The position numbers and the translations under genes were made by a program. Shown here piece by piece: positions 1-10,800 of a stretch of 64,000 bases of DNA. The stretch is from Intestinirhabdus alba. GTDB lineage: Bacteria > Pseudomonadota > Gammaproteobacteria > Enterobacterales > Enterobacteriaceae. Below the pieces are notes generated by a model. The model was not told the origin of the DNA. It made no database searches and worked only from the letters and a program-made list of their open reading frames with translations. Location of the stretch: contig NZ_WMJZ01000010.1 in the NCBI RefSeq assembly GCF_009711095.1, forward strand, positions 1-64,000. Reading direction: 5' to 3'. Every line of letters begins with the position of its first letter. Position 1 is the first letter of the stretch.

Positions 1-92
1 GCATTTTTAACGTGACACAGAATTCTGAACGCTCTCGATCTTCGATAACATCATTGGCTATGTTAGTGCACATTTCCTGGTATAATCATCTA

Positions 93-2192
93 TCATCCTA
101 ACTTAATGGCTCGATCGGCCGATGCAATGGTCGAAGGGCGGTGTGCGATTATGATGCGAGTGATGTTCAGTTGCGCAATTGCGTTATTGATATGTGCTTC
201 ATTTTCCAGGTCTAAGTGGCTGGTTGCCTCATCCATAAATAATATGCTCGGTCTGCGATATAATGCACGAGCGATCAGAATCCGCTGTTTCTGCCCGCCG
301 GATAGGCTGCCGCCTAATTCTCCGATTAACGTCTCATATCCCATAGGCATATTTTGAATATCGTTATGCATATTGCAGCGACGGGCACAGGCCTCTACAC
401 GTTTCAAATCCTGCTCAGAATCAAACCCTGAAATATTTTCAGCAATAGAGCCCGCCAGCAGCTTGTCATCCTGCAAAACACAAGCAATACACTGACGATA
501 GTTATTAACGCCAATACTGCTGATATCCATACCATCGACCATAATAGACCCGCTATCCGGCGTCAGCAGTCCACACATTAATTTCATCAATGTGGTTTTG
601 CCCACACCAGAAGGACCAATGATCGCCACACTCTCACCCGCTGCAATGTCGAGGTTCAAATCCGAAACGACAGGCTTCGTTAGCCGATCGTATTGGTAGC
701 GAAGGTTTCTAATTTGAAGCGCTACGGCCTTGCCTTTAGTGAATAACTGTCGAGCAGGCATCTGCTGTTCTGGTGAGGATAATACTATGTCGGCTATCCT
801 TTCATTGTGCAAACTTAACATCCGAAGTTGAAGCATCATATCGATCAGACTGCTGGCTCGCTCAGAAAACTGGCCTCGATAAGCGTTGAAAGCAACAAAC
901 ATCCCCAGCGTCATTTCATTGTCGATAACCAATGCTGCTCCTAACCACAGAATGATAATCTGGTCGCAGGTCGCAATAAATGTACCGAAGCCACCAAACA
1001 TCATATTTAGTTTGGTGAGCTTAATACCGGCGTTGATCGTTTCCACTGTCAGGTTTAGCCAGTATTGCGAGCGAATTGCGGATAATCCCAGCGCCTTCAG
1101 CGTACTGATGCTATATAATGACTCCATAAAGTGTGAGCCTGCGCGTGCCGCCTTTACCAGCTGTTCTTCCGACAGTTGCCGATAGTATTGGTAAGTTGAT
1201 AACCTCAGAGTAATATATGCTGCCGTAAAACCGAGTACTACCCATACCAGCCATCCACCATAGAGCAGCATCATGATAAACACTCCGACAGACATAATGC
1301 CATCAATAATACTGCTGACTATGCTGGTAGTGAATGTCGTCCTGATGGTATCCAAAGATCCAAAACGGGATTGAATATCACCGAGTTTACGCTTTTCGAA
1401 GAACGAAAGTGGCAGCTTCATCAGATGCTCGAAAACTCCGGCTTTCCACTGTACGTCTATTAATGACCCCATAACAATTGATATCCACGCTCGCAACATA
1501 GATACGCAAGCACGGAATAAAATAAAAAACAATAGTCCTATACATATCAACGCAAGAAGATCATGATCGCCAGCCAGAATGACGTGATCCATGACCAGTT
1601 GCGTTCCGACCGGCAATAACAGATTAACGGCTTCAATAATTATTGAAAGGCAAAAAATCTTCAATAATGCGCTTTTAAGACCGCGTACATTGCTCATTAA
1701 TTTACGGAAACGCAATCGACTTTGTTGCTTTATAGGTTGAAACTCATTGTCAGGTGTCAGCTCAAGCGCAACACCGGTGAAATGTCGCGACAATTCATGC
1801 AACTCCATCACCTTGCGTCCGAAGGCAGGATCGTGGATCACAGCCCGCCTCCGGCTTACGCTAACAAGAACAACGAAATGCTTCATATCCCAATGCAGGA
1901 TACAGGGCATTTTTAACGCCCTGAGTTCATCGATATTCAATGACAGCGCGCGTGATTGCAGCTTCAACGCTCCGGCGATATCCATTAGTGCAGACAGTGT
2001 TGCACCCCGGGAGGAATAACCGTAGCGACTGCGTAGATTAAACAAATCAATTTGCAACCCGTGGTAATGGCATACCATTGCCAGACAGGCCAGTCCACAT
2101 TCTGATGCTTCGGTCTGTAAAATTTGCGGTACCCTGCGGTTTAGCGTCAGGTTCAGTTTATTCTTCAATATTTCAAAATAGGTTTCAGTCAT
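93..2192 (-). CDS. Microcin ABC exporter with C39 leader peptidase (CvaB/MchF-like)
   Basis: This 699-residue inner-membrane protein removes the double-glycine leader of a bacteriocin and exports the core peptide with a periplasmic adaptor and, normally, TolC. The N-terminal C39 peptidase (about residues 20-150) shows Gln26, Cys32 (SECGLACLAM), His105 (HWDMKHF) and Asp121 (HDPAFG). A multi-span membrane domain follows (about 170-460), then an ATPase with Walker A GPSGVGKTT, signature LSGGQ, Walker B ILFMDEATSHLD and switch histidine IIAHRPST. The length is that of the CvaB/MchF family. The ATG start overlaps the adaptor stop codon by 8 nt, so the two are probably translationally coupled. It is the last gene of the leftward microcin cluster; the 92 bases beyond it show no gene. 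The precursor 12 kb upstream carries a matching leader. Family assignment is firm; substrate is inferred from linkage. Confidence 0.95.
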   Translation of the reverse strand: MTETYFEILKNKLNLTLNRRVPQILQTEASECGLACLAMVCHYHGLQIDLFNLRSRYGYSSRGATLSALMDIAGALKLQSRALSLNIDELRALKMPCILHWDMKHFVVLVSVSRRRAVIHDPAFGRKVMELHELSRHFTGVALELTPDNEFQPIKQQSRLRFRKLMSNVRGLKSALLKIFCLSIIIEAVNLLLPVGTQLVMDHVILAGDHDLLALICIGLLFFILFRACVSMLRAWISIVMGSLIDVQWKAGVFEHLMKLPLSFFEKRKLGDIQSRFGSLDTIRTTFTTSIVSSIIDGIMSVGVFIMMLLYGGWLVWVVLGFTAAYITLRLSTYQYYRQLSEEQLVKAARAGSHFMESLYSISTLKALGLSAIRSQYWLNLTVETINAGIKLTKLNMMFGGFGTFIATCDQIIILWLGAALVIDNEMTLGMFVAFNAYRGQFSERASSLIDMMLQLRMLSLHNERIADIVLSSPEQQMPARQLFTKGKAVALQIRNLRYQYDRLTKPVVSDLNLDIAAGESVAIIGPSGVGKTTLMKLMCGLLTPDSGSIMVDGMDISSIGVNNYRQCIACVLQDDKLLAGSIAENISGFDSEQDLKRVEACARRCNMHNDIQNMPMGYETLIGELGGSLSGGQKQRILIARALYRRPSILFMDEATSHLDLENEAHINNAIAQLNITRIIIAHRPSTIASADRAIKLG

Positions 2193-3471
2193 TTATCGGG
2201 CCCACCAGACTTTTTTTCATATCGTAGAAAGGCGAGAACATCCATTGATATAAAGGCCTTTTCTCCAAAAAGAAAGTTGACTGAGCACGCATACCGTTAG
2301 TTAGTTGCAACATTTTCCCCTGATAACTGAGCTGCGTTTTTTCCAATGCGACAATAACCTTATAATAAGATGCCATCTGCTCGACCGTTTGATTGACTGG
2401 AGAACTGCTGTAGGTGGACATTTCCTGAATGGATGCCGGGACGTAAGCAATACTTTCTATTTTGCCGGAAAATTGTCCGAATTTCTCATAAGGAAAGGCG
2501 TCATAACGAATGTTAATAGCATCGCCAACCGAAACATAAGGGAGACTGCTATTCGGTAGCCATAGTACTAACTGATAAATAGCGTTACTATATGGGATAA
2601 TCTGTGCCAGATTATCTCCGCTGTTTATCATTTGGCCCAGAGTGACACTGAGGGATTCAATACGCCCATTGGCCGGGGCATTTATAATCAATGTTCCGCT
2701 GGCGTCTGCTTCTGACAGTTGCCGCTCTAAATCGCTACGCTGATATTGGTATTGAGAAATCTGATTATCAAAATCAGCCGCACGTGTAACAATATCACTT
2801 TCCAGATTAGTAATCTGCAGTGATTCCTGAATATGCTGGCTGTACAGATTCTGGAATAAGTTCTGTTGCTGATAAAATGAATAGGTTTGAGAACTGAGCT
2901 GATCTTTCGTTATTAGGCCACGCTGATGATATCCTTTATAGGAAGTCATATTGTTTCGGGCAAAAGCCATCCCTTCACGTGCATTATCAAGCAATTGTCT
3001 GGATTGCATGTGTGCTGTTTCATACTGTTTTTTTTGTGCATTCAGATTATGCAGCGTTATGCTTTTATTTTCCTGGAGTTTTTTTATGATATTATCAACA
3101 TGTTGCAACTGATTCTCCAGCGCCGTCCGCGTATTAGCACTGACCTTACCAGTTTCAGTCACTCGGCTGACATCAAGCTGATAAAGCTGCTGACCTTTAC
3201 GAACAATATCACCAACATTAACGAAACGTTCAGCTATGAAACCCTGTTGCGGTGAAACAATGTTTATTGAATGAGGAAATGTCGTTATTTCCCCATAGAC
3301 ATTGATGCGCCGAGTATAATTTCCAAACATAATAAAACAGAGAAAACCAAAAATAAACACCAATGACAAGGAAACATACAACCAGACTGGCATACCTGTG
3401 ATCAATAGCGCACTACCAGCCCATTTTGCGCGTTGATACTCAGTGGCTTCTTTCCGAAATAAATTTTGCAT
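2185..3471 (-). CDS. Microcin secretion adaptor, HlyD family (CvaA/MchE-like)
   Basis: This 428-residue periplasmic adaptor (membrane fusion protein) links the ABC exporter to the outer-membrane channel. The N-terminus (NLFRKEATEYQRAKW, then PVWLYVSLSLVFIFGFLCF) resembles CvaA: a short cytoplasmic segment and one membrane span. A lipoyl-like half-motif (GFIAERFVNVGDIVRKGQ) comes next, then a long coiled coil rich in Gln and Asn, and a second half-motif (APANGRIESLSVTLGQMI). An open frame extends upstream to a TTG at 3498, but the ATG at 3471 gives the CvaA-like N-terminus and has a weak GGA ahead of it, so it is preferred. A 241-nt gap separates it from the NRPS gene upstream, so the export pair may have its own promoter. 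Family assignment is firm. Confidence 0.93.
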   Translation of the reverse strand: MQNLFRKEATEYQRAKWAGSALLITGMPVWLYVSLSLVFIFGFLCFIMFGNYTRRINVYGEITTFPHSINIVSPQQGFIAERFVNVGDIVRKGQQLYQLDVSRVTETGKVSANTRTALENQLQHVDNIIKKLQENKSITLHNLNAQKKQYETAHMQSRQLLDNAREGMAFARNNMTSYKGYHQRGLITKDQLSSQTYSFYQQQNLFQNLYSQHIQESLQITNLESDIVTRAADFDNQISQYQYQRSDLERQLSEADASGTLIINAPANGRIESLSVTLGQMINSGDNLAQIIPYSNAIYQLVLWLPNSSLPYVSVGDAINIRYDAFPYEKFGQFSGKIESIAYVPASIQEMSTYSSSPVNQTVEQMASYYKVIVALEKTQLSYQGKMLQLTNGMRAQSTFFLEKRPLYQWMFSPFYDMKKSLVGPIND

Positions 3472-3712
3472 AAAATCCGTTTTTAGATTGAAATTCAAAC
3501 CTGTCTGAATCTGATAAATAGAGTAAGCAAATCCAGACTATTAATTTTACAAGTTAATTTAGAGAATTTGTTACTGAAATTTCTTCGGGATAACAGAGCG
3601 AAAGAAAAACATTCACCAACATTCGGTTAATGAAAAATAAGCAACACCAGAATAACCATAGTTTCATCTGTACCCCGAAAAGTATTATTGGTTCAGCTTA
3701 TATTGAATCACC
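3472..3712. other. AT-rich spacer between NRPS gene and export genes
   Basis: About 240 bases of AT-rich sequence lie between the NRPS stop codon and the adaptor start. No coding frame of interest is seen. It is the only sizeable gap downstream of the immunity gene apart from the one before the MchC-like gene, so a separate promoter for the export genes is plausible, but I could not pick out a convincing -35/-10 pair. Confidence 0.4.
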
Positions 3713-6700
3713 TTATTTAACCGATACAGTTGATAAAGTGCCGAGCAGCCCGAGCAAGGCCCGTTGAAGCCGGGCATTATTCAGAATGTTGTAATGGGTT
3801 TCTCTGCACCAGTTGAGCTGAACGTTACATGAGGATTGTGCTTTCCATCTTTGTGAAAGCTCAGGCTGTTTACTCCGACGCTCCTCGCTGAGCCACAGCG
3901 TCACTGGAATGTCGAGCCGGGGCAGAGGACCTGCATTCTCAATCAGTTCGAACGAGCTTTTCACTGCCCGACAAAAAGCTTCTGCATGCTCAGGAGTCAT
4001 TTTTTCGCCAATAACTGATTGATTAAGGGCGTAGTAATCCCTGACTTCGTCAGTGAAACTGTTTTGGACATCTGTTCCTTTTTGTCGGCATAAATCGCGC
4101 GCAATGCCGAGTGAATCAAAAAGGTTCAGGTAGCACTGCGCAACACTGAACCGGCGTTTCTTCAGCGGCTCAGAAGAGGGCAGACCACTGTCGATGACGA
4201 TGGCATGAGCAAAAGGCGATCCTTGCTCTGAGGCCAGCGCGGCCATATGAACGGCTAACTGCCCGCCTAATGACCAGCCTGCGATAACGGCAAGAGCACG
4301 TCCACTTCGCGGTATGGTCGACAGATGGGCTGCGGCCAGCTGTTGCAGGGTCAGTGTTTCGCAGGCCTCAGGCTCCGCCAGACCGGGGCTGGCGATCGTG
4401 ATGACATTGGCCCGAAAGCCCAGCGCCCGGATTAAACCGGTATACTGGTGTACCTGACCGCCAGCGCCGTGGACCAGATACAGCGTAGCCAGAGTAGGGC
4501 AGTTCACCTTTCCTGACAGCATCGACAGCGCCAGTGGGTGATTTTGACGAAGGCGTTCAGCCAGCGACGTGAGCTGCTGATAGCCGAGAATTTCCGCCAG
4601 CGACAGGTCAACGTTCAGGGTTCGCTTAATTCTCCCCAGTAATATGATCCCTGAGAGTGAACTACCCCCATTATCAAAAAAACTGGCGTGCATGTTTATC
4701 TGTTCCGGCGAACAATTCAGCGTCTCCGCCAGCAGCGTTTGCAGGTGCAACACTTCGGGCGTGGCAGCAGCAGGGAGACGGGAACCAGCCTGATGATGTA
4801 CCGTACCCGGGGATAACTGTGAACGATCCAGTTTACCGTTGTGTGAAAGCGGAATACGTTCGATGATGTGGTACCTGGCTGGCACCATATAAGCGGGTAA
4901 GAGGGCCATCAGATGTTCCTGTATCCGCTCTTGCGCGCGGGCGTCCAATTTTCCCACTGGCGTCAGCGTAATCCAGGCTTCCAGGTAGCGTTCGTTGCTG
5001 CCTGGGTCACCGTGGCATACAACGCAGGCCTCGGCAACCAGTTCGCTGCTATTGAGAGCGCATTCGATTTCACCCAGTTCAATGCGATAACCCTGTACTT
5101 TCACCTGCAGGTCTTCACGACCAAGAAATTCGATATAACCGCTGCGGTGCCAGCGACCGCGATCGCCTGTACGGTAGAGGCGTTCGCCAGACTCCGTACA
5201 GATTATAAAGCTCTTGTCAGTAGTTAGCCGATCGCGCCAGTATTCCCGGGCAACACCTGCGCCGCCGATAAAAATATCACCAGTTACGCCATAACCGCAT
5301 GGCTCAAGATTTTCATTCAGTACCCACATACTCTGGTTGGGCAGGGCGACGCCGTAGGGGATGGCGTTTCTGTATTGTGCATCCCGCGCCAGAGGATAGT
5401 GGATTGACCAGATGGCGCCTTCAGTGGCACCGCCAAGGCTGGTAATGGCCGCATCAGGACACAGCCTGTGTGCCTGTGCGATTAGCCGCGGAGAAATGCG
5501 ATCCCCGCTCAGCCAGATCTGCCGCAGCTCCGGCAGGGAAGCGATATTTTCCTGCTCGCAATATTGCATCAGCATTTGCAGAATCGCGGGGACTGAATTC
5601 CAGATGCTAATCCGCTGTTGCCGTATCTCGTTCAGCCATGAGGCAGGCTCTCTGGCCGTTTTCGTCGACAGACTGACCACAGTGGCACCGGCGAGCCAGC
5701 TGCCGAACAGATCATAAACAGACAGGTCGAAAGCCAAATCTGCGATGGCTAATACATTGTCCTGAGGTGAAACGTTAAACAGATGATTCATTGTTAGCAG
5801 GGTGTTGGTGACCGCACCGTGCTCAACAGCCACGCCTTTAGGCGTACCCGTCGTTCCCGACGTGTAAATAACATAGGCGAGGTCATCAGCCTTCCCCGGT
5901 GTGAAATGAAATTCATCGCGCAGGTGAGCCGTGGAAAAAATCGCTTCGAGAGTCTGACAGCGAAGCCCGGACGGGTAGCGGGAATGCTGAGAAGTTGCAT
6001 CATTCAGGACACAGTCGCAGCCTGAAAGACGGATTATATCGGCGGCGCGTTTGTCCGGTAGACCTTCGGCCAGGGGCAAATAAGCGCGTCCGGCTAAAAC
6101 GATGCCCAGTACGGCGATTGCCTGCTGAGCACCGCGCGGAAGATCGACGGCAATAAGTGCCTGTCGGGCTGTGTAAATTTTCAGCCACTGCGCAATAGCG
6201 CTGGCGTTCTGTAGAAGTTCATCGTAATGCCACACACGATTGCCTTCTGTCAGTGCCGGCAGGGCCGCATGGTTCTTACCCGCATGCCACAACCGCTGCG
6301 CTAAGTTCTGGTGAAGGAAGTGCGGCATCTCCGTTCCCACAGAAAGAGTGCGCAGTCGTGGGATATCGTCAGCAGGTGTCAGGGTGTAGCGGTCAACGGG
6401 CTGCCGGGGATCGTGTGCGATTTGTTGCAGCAGCAGTGTATAAGCCTGCGCCAGCGCCCTGATACGCTGAGGTGCGAATAAGCGGCTATTATATTGCCAT
6501 TCAAACTGAATGCCTTCTGCGGTGGAGATGACTTCGAGTACCAGGTCAAACTTGGGCGGCGCATAACTTCTCGGCAGAGTGGCAACCTGAGCTGCTCCAA
6601 AAGTCAGTTCGTTACTTTTACGATGCTGGCAGACAAACATAATCTGGAAAATGGGATGGAATTTACCGCGGGCAGGCTTCAGTTGCTCAACCAGATAAGA

Positions 6701-7867
6701 GAACGGTAATCCCTGATGCCTGAACGAGCGGGAGAATTTATCCACACTCTTTTGCAATAACGTACAAAAACTGTCGTCAGCGGCGACATGGAACTGCCAG
6801 GCAACGGTGTTGACGAAACTACCGATAGCGGTATTTAACCCGGGCTCGCTTCTGTTGGCAACCGGACTGCCGATGACCACCCGTTCCGATTTCGACTCTC
6901 TGGCCATTAACAGCGCGAAGGCCGTGTGCAGCAGGGTAAACAACGAAGTACTGGCACGTCGGGATAGCTGTGTCAACGACTGCTGTAAATTATCCGCAAG
7001 GGATTCCCTGATGATATTCTGCATCCTATCCGCTGAGGTGATAGCAATATCATATTCCAGGGCATGTTTGGCCGGAGCATTGTAAAGCTCATCAAGCCAG
7101 TATTTGAGACTTTCTTCGACATTTCCGACGGTAATAAAAGGATCTTCAAGAAAACGGAAAAAAGCATGGTCGCTGTTGAAACGTAAAAGCTCCTCCCCGG
7201 AGTGGTAGCCATGGCTGAGTTCATCAATCAGCAGGTTAGCTGTCCAGCCGTCCACGACGCAATGATGAAAGGTCAAAAACAGACAGTGGTGTTGCGCGCT
7301 TTTCTTCAGGATAAGACAACGCAGCGGCAGTTCACTGCTGAGGTCGAACGGAACGCTGCACTGCGCCTGCAGGGCATCCTTCACTCTTTTTTGCTGTTCC
7401 TCGTCATCAGCAGCGCTAATGTCTTCCAGTCGCCCTTCGACAGAGAGTGCATCAGGAGTGGCGATGTCAGCGATGATCTCCACGCCGTCGAGCCGGTAGT
7501 GGCCGCGAAGCGCGGCATGTCGTCTGAGCAATTTTTCAAGAGCAGAAAGCAGACGTGCCGGGTCAAAGGGGCCGACGATCTCCCGGGCTATCGGGATATT
7601 ATACATTGCGCTTTTTTGGGTGAAATTCTCATACAGCCACAGATATTGGCTTGCATAGCGACTGACGAGGTAACCCGGTTTATCCATTTGGGGCCGGGAG
7701 GATTTTGCGGGCGCACAGGTGGAAAGGAATGCGGTGATTTCCGAGTGTGCCGCACTGATTTCGGCGTCATCAACTCCCTCGATCTCCGGATGTCGGGATG
7801 ATAGTCTGCCGAATCTGGCACCCTTTTTCGCCATATCTATAAGTTTGACCAGCCCCATCACGCTCAT
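3713..7867 (-). CDS. Nonribosomal peptide synthetase, C-A(Cys)-PCP-TE
   Basis: This is a 1384-residue single-module terminal NRPS. Domains in order: an N-terminal extension of about 60 residues; condensation domain with HHCVVDG (201-207), the standard C motif rather than the DxxxxDxxS of heterocyclisation domains; adenylation domain (about 510-1010) with YTSGTTGTPKG, SLGGATE, YRTGDRG and the core lysine in SHNGKLD; carrier domain with FFDNGGSSLSG; and a thioesterase (about 1125-1384) with GWSLGG and a C-terminal His in CRETHYN. Reading the ten pocket positions by eye gives D-L-Y-N-W-S-L-I-W-K, one change from the cysteine code DLYNLSLIWK of yersiniabactin and pyochelin synthetases. There is no methyltransferase insertion. 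It overlaps the preceding NRPS gene by ATGA and has AAAGGA 8 nt before its ATG. It probably condenses the upstream residue onto Cys and releases the product. Cys specificity is likely; the product is unknown. Confidence 0.9.
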   Translation of the reverse strand: MSVMGLVKLIDMAKKGARFGRLSSRHPEIEGVDDAEISAAHSEITAFLSTCAPAKSSRPQMDKPGYLVSRYASQYLWLYENFTQKSAMYNIPIAREIVGPFDPARLLSALEKLLRRHAALRGHYRLDGVEIIADIATPDALSVEGRLEDISAADDEEQQKRVKDALQAQCSVPFDLSSELPLRCLILKKSAQHHCLFLTFHHCVVDGWTANLLIDELSHGYHSGEELLRFNSDHAFFRFLEDPFITVGNVEESLKYWLDELYNAPAKHALEYDIAITSADRMQNIIRESLADNLQQSLTQLSRRASTSLFTLLHTAFALLMARESKSERVVIGSPVANRSEPGLNTAIGSFVNTVAWQFHVAADDSFCTLLQKSVDKFSRSFRHQGLPFSYLVEQLKPARGKFHPIFQIMFVCQHRKSNELTFGAAQVATLPRSYAPPKFDLVLEVISTAEGIQFEWQYNSRLFAPQRIRALAQAYTLLLQQIAHDPRQPVDRYTLTPADDIPRLRTLSVGTEMPHFLHQNLAQRLWHAGKNHAALPALTEGNRVWHYDELLQNASAIAQWLKIYTARQALIAVDLPRGAQQAIAVLGIVLAGRAYLPLAEGLPDKRAADIIRLSGCDCVLNDATSQHSRYPSGLRCQTLEAIFSTAHLRDEFHFTPGKADDLAYVIYTSGTTGTPKGVAVEHGAVTNTLLTMNHLFNVSPQDNVLAIADLAFDLSVYDLFGSWLAGATVVSLSTKTAREPASWLNEIRQQRISIWNSVPAILQMLMQYCEQENIASLPELRQIWLSGDRISPRLIAQAHRLCPDAAITSLGGATEGAIWSIHYPLARDAQYRNAIPYGVALPNQSMWVLNENLEPCGYGVTGDIFIGGAGVAREYWRDRLTTDKSFIICTESGERLYRTGDRGRWHRSGYIEFLGREDLQVKVQGYRIELGEIECALNSSELVAEACVVCHGDPGSNERYLEAWITLTPVGKLDARAQERIQEHLMALLPAYMVPARYHIIERIPLSHNGKLDRSQLSPGTVHHQAGSRLPAAATPEVLHLQTLLAETLNCSPEQINMHASFFDNGGSSLSGIILLGRIKRTLNVDLSLAEILGYQQLTSLAERLRQNHPLALSMLSGKVNCPTLATLYLVHGAGGQVHQYTGLIRALGFRANVITIASPGLAEPEACETLTLQQLAAAHLSTIPRSGRALAVIAGWSLGGQLAVHMAALASEQGSPFAHAIVIDSGLPSSEPLKKRRFSVAQCYLNLFDSLGIARDLCRQKGTDVQNSFTDEVRDYYALNQSVIGEKMTPEHAEAFCRAVKSSFELIENAGPLPRLDIPVTLWLSEERRSKQPELSQRWKAQSSCNVQLNWCRETHYNILNNARLQRALLGLLGTLSTVSVK

Positions 7868-10800
7868 GAATTTAATCCTTTTTCTTTTATGCTGGAGACG
7901 GTGAATACGCGCCTGGTCTGACCGCTGGCGGAAACCTGATTGAGCCAGTCAGACAGATCGCAGAGTTGCATACCTGGGTTCTTTTGCTGTGCAGCGGCGA
8001 AAGCGGCATGGTTGTCGATACTCTCGCCATCTTCGATACCCATGCTTTTCAGTACGCAACGGCTCAACCGTTCATATGCGGTATCAAACCTGATGTGTGG
8101 AAAATATCCCAGCTGCACGCAGAGAGCGATCAATTCAGACATACCCTCATCAATACGCTGAAGATGGTGGCCAGCCTTACGTATCAGCCGTAGTCTTTCG
8201 TGTCGGTAATCGCGCAACAGATCCTGCGCCAGCCTGCCGCTGTTTACCGGGCTATACAGAAAAATCATTTGTTGAACCCGACCCGATAGCATGAACAGCA
8301 GGGATGGGAGTGAATTAAGCCAGGCCACATATTGTGACGGTACCTCCGGTACGCTGAATACGGCAGCGACCAGCGGCAGCCCGGCAGTCAGGCGAACCTC
8401 ATCCTCTGACGTGAGAATACGAGCCTCACACCTGGTGGCGAGGCGGTCCAGCAAATACCTTTCGTCCGTTCCGTCAGGCTTCTGGATAAAGAGCGCAGGA
8501 GGAGCCTGGGTGCTTATAGCTGTGGACAGGCACTGGCCAATGGCACAGCGGATGTCCAGGTGGTATTGACTAAGCCCATAACGCGAATGTGCCAGCTTAA
8601 CCAGATGCTGGTACAAGGCCGCAGGCTCCGGATTTTCAAAAATATCCCGCAGGTTCAAATCGAGCTGGCAGTAACCGTTAAGGGTATTAATGATTTTTAT
8701 TGCCTGCAGTGACTCGCCACCGAGAGAGAAAAAGTCCCCCTCGTCGCAGCCCAGTATATTCATCCACGTGTCATGGACCAGTGCCATGAACGTTGCCGGA
8801 CGCGGCTCATATTCTGGCACAGGCGTCCGGGTGTGCCTTTCAAGAGTTCGGTAATCGATCTTGCCGTTAGCCAGCTTTGTCAGCGGCATTTGGTGATGTA
8901 TAAAATGTTGTGGAATGTGCGAATTGGGTAGCTTTCCGTATAGCGTGCGCCGGATTGATTCGTCCAGCGGCTGAGGGCCATGATAATGCGCGAAAAGCGT
9001 GACGCCCGCGTCACCACTTTTCGCCAGCACGGCAACTTCGACAATGCCCGGCAGTTTAGCGATGCAGGACTCTGTCTCGCTCATATTCACACGCTGGCCC
9101 GCAATTTTTGTTTCGCGCACTTTTCGCCCCAGAAACAGTAACTGCCGATCGTCAACCATGCAGGCTATATCACCGGTGCGGAATGCAGGCAATTGTTGAC
9201 CGTTAACCTCAAGAGATACGAATTTTTCCGCGCTCAGCGCTGGTTGATTCAGGTATCCCATGCTGACGGTCGCCCCGGCAATCAGCAACTCACCAGGATT
9301 ACCAACCGGGACGGGTTTGAGATTATCGCCAACAATCGCGGTAAGGACGCCCTTGAGTGGAGTACCAATCGTAACGGGGGCATCATCATTTTTGACTGCG
9401 GCTGCCGTCGCTACCACCGTTGCCTCAGTCGGACCATATGAGTTAATCAATCGTCTGCCGCCGGGATGGTGTAAAAACCAGTGCGCCCGGGTACGCTCCG
9501 AAAGGCTTTCCCCGCCGACAATTACAGTCGTGACTGTCGGCGGTAACTGTCGCTCAGCACCGAGCGCAAACAGTAATTCGTTAAAATAGGCGGTAGGAAG
9601 ATCCAGCAAGCTGATGCGATACGTTTCGCAGAACTGAAGCAGCGCCGGAAACTCATGCGTCGTTATATCTGGCGCAATGTACAGGCTGGCGCCCGATGCG
9701 AGTGTAATGAAGATTTCCTCAATACTGGCATCAAAAAAAAGCGGGGCAAACTGTAATATGCGATCGGGCGGAGCGATACAGTAGCGGTTAATGGCGGCGG
9801 CGGTGAAAGCGTTCAGAGAATGCCTGCTGCACATAACACCTTTGGGAGTCCCGGTGGAGCCGGACGTAAACATGATATAGCCGATGCCGGCGGGCAGGTC
9901 AGTGCGGCTGTCGGGTCTTCGGCATCGGAAAAGGGTGAAATGCGGGTTACCGCCCGCCAGATTTTGCCAGTGGCTCATAGCGCTTAGCAGGTTCTGACGT
10001 TTAAATGTGCGTCCGGTGATTAATATGGCGTCGTTGAATTGTTCGAGCACACGCTGATATTCCGCTTCATCGGCTCCTGAATTCAGGTTGACGAATGGCT
10101 TATTCAGCTGCAGTGAAGCCAGCATGCAGATGATTGCCTCCGGGCCTTTAGGAAGATCAAGCAAAAGCACCGTATTCGGCGAGCATACCGGGGCAAGCTG
10201 GTCGGCGCATGCCACGACATGCTGCTGCAGATGTGCATAAGTTAAATGGCTGAGCGACGCCGAAGGGTGATCCGGTGTGCAAATGGCAAGACGGTGAGGT
10301 GCCTGGTTCACTGTGTGTTCAATGCAATGCAGGACATCGTCAACTTTGCAGTTGCTTTCTTTACCGCAGACAGAGAGAGCAAAGTGCTCCCTTAACTGTT
10401 GGAGTGAAATGTCTCCCTGCTCAGCATACAGCAGCCTGTACAGTTTCTGTACCGCCTGACCGTGCCGGGCCAGGCTCGCCCGATCGTAAAGCCCCGAGTC
10501 AGCATCAATTTCAAACCGAAGCATCTCATTGTCAATATCGGGGCGTATATTGAAAACCAGATCCTGGGCGCTCCCGGATCGCAGGTTGCGTACCAGGCTA
10601 CGTTGCGGCGGTGAAAACGACGTCGCGGCTTCAAAGGGAATGATATTAACGACAATATTGAACAACGGCGAAAGGTTGAAGTGACTCCGCAGGCTTTTTA
10701 TCTCTTCATAGCGGAAAACCTGATGCTTTTTAATCTTTTTGAGTTCAAGCTCAATTTCCCGCGCCAGCTGCCGTCCTGTGGTGGCTTCCCCGAGAGTGAG

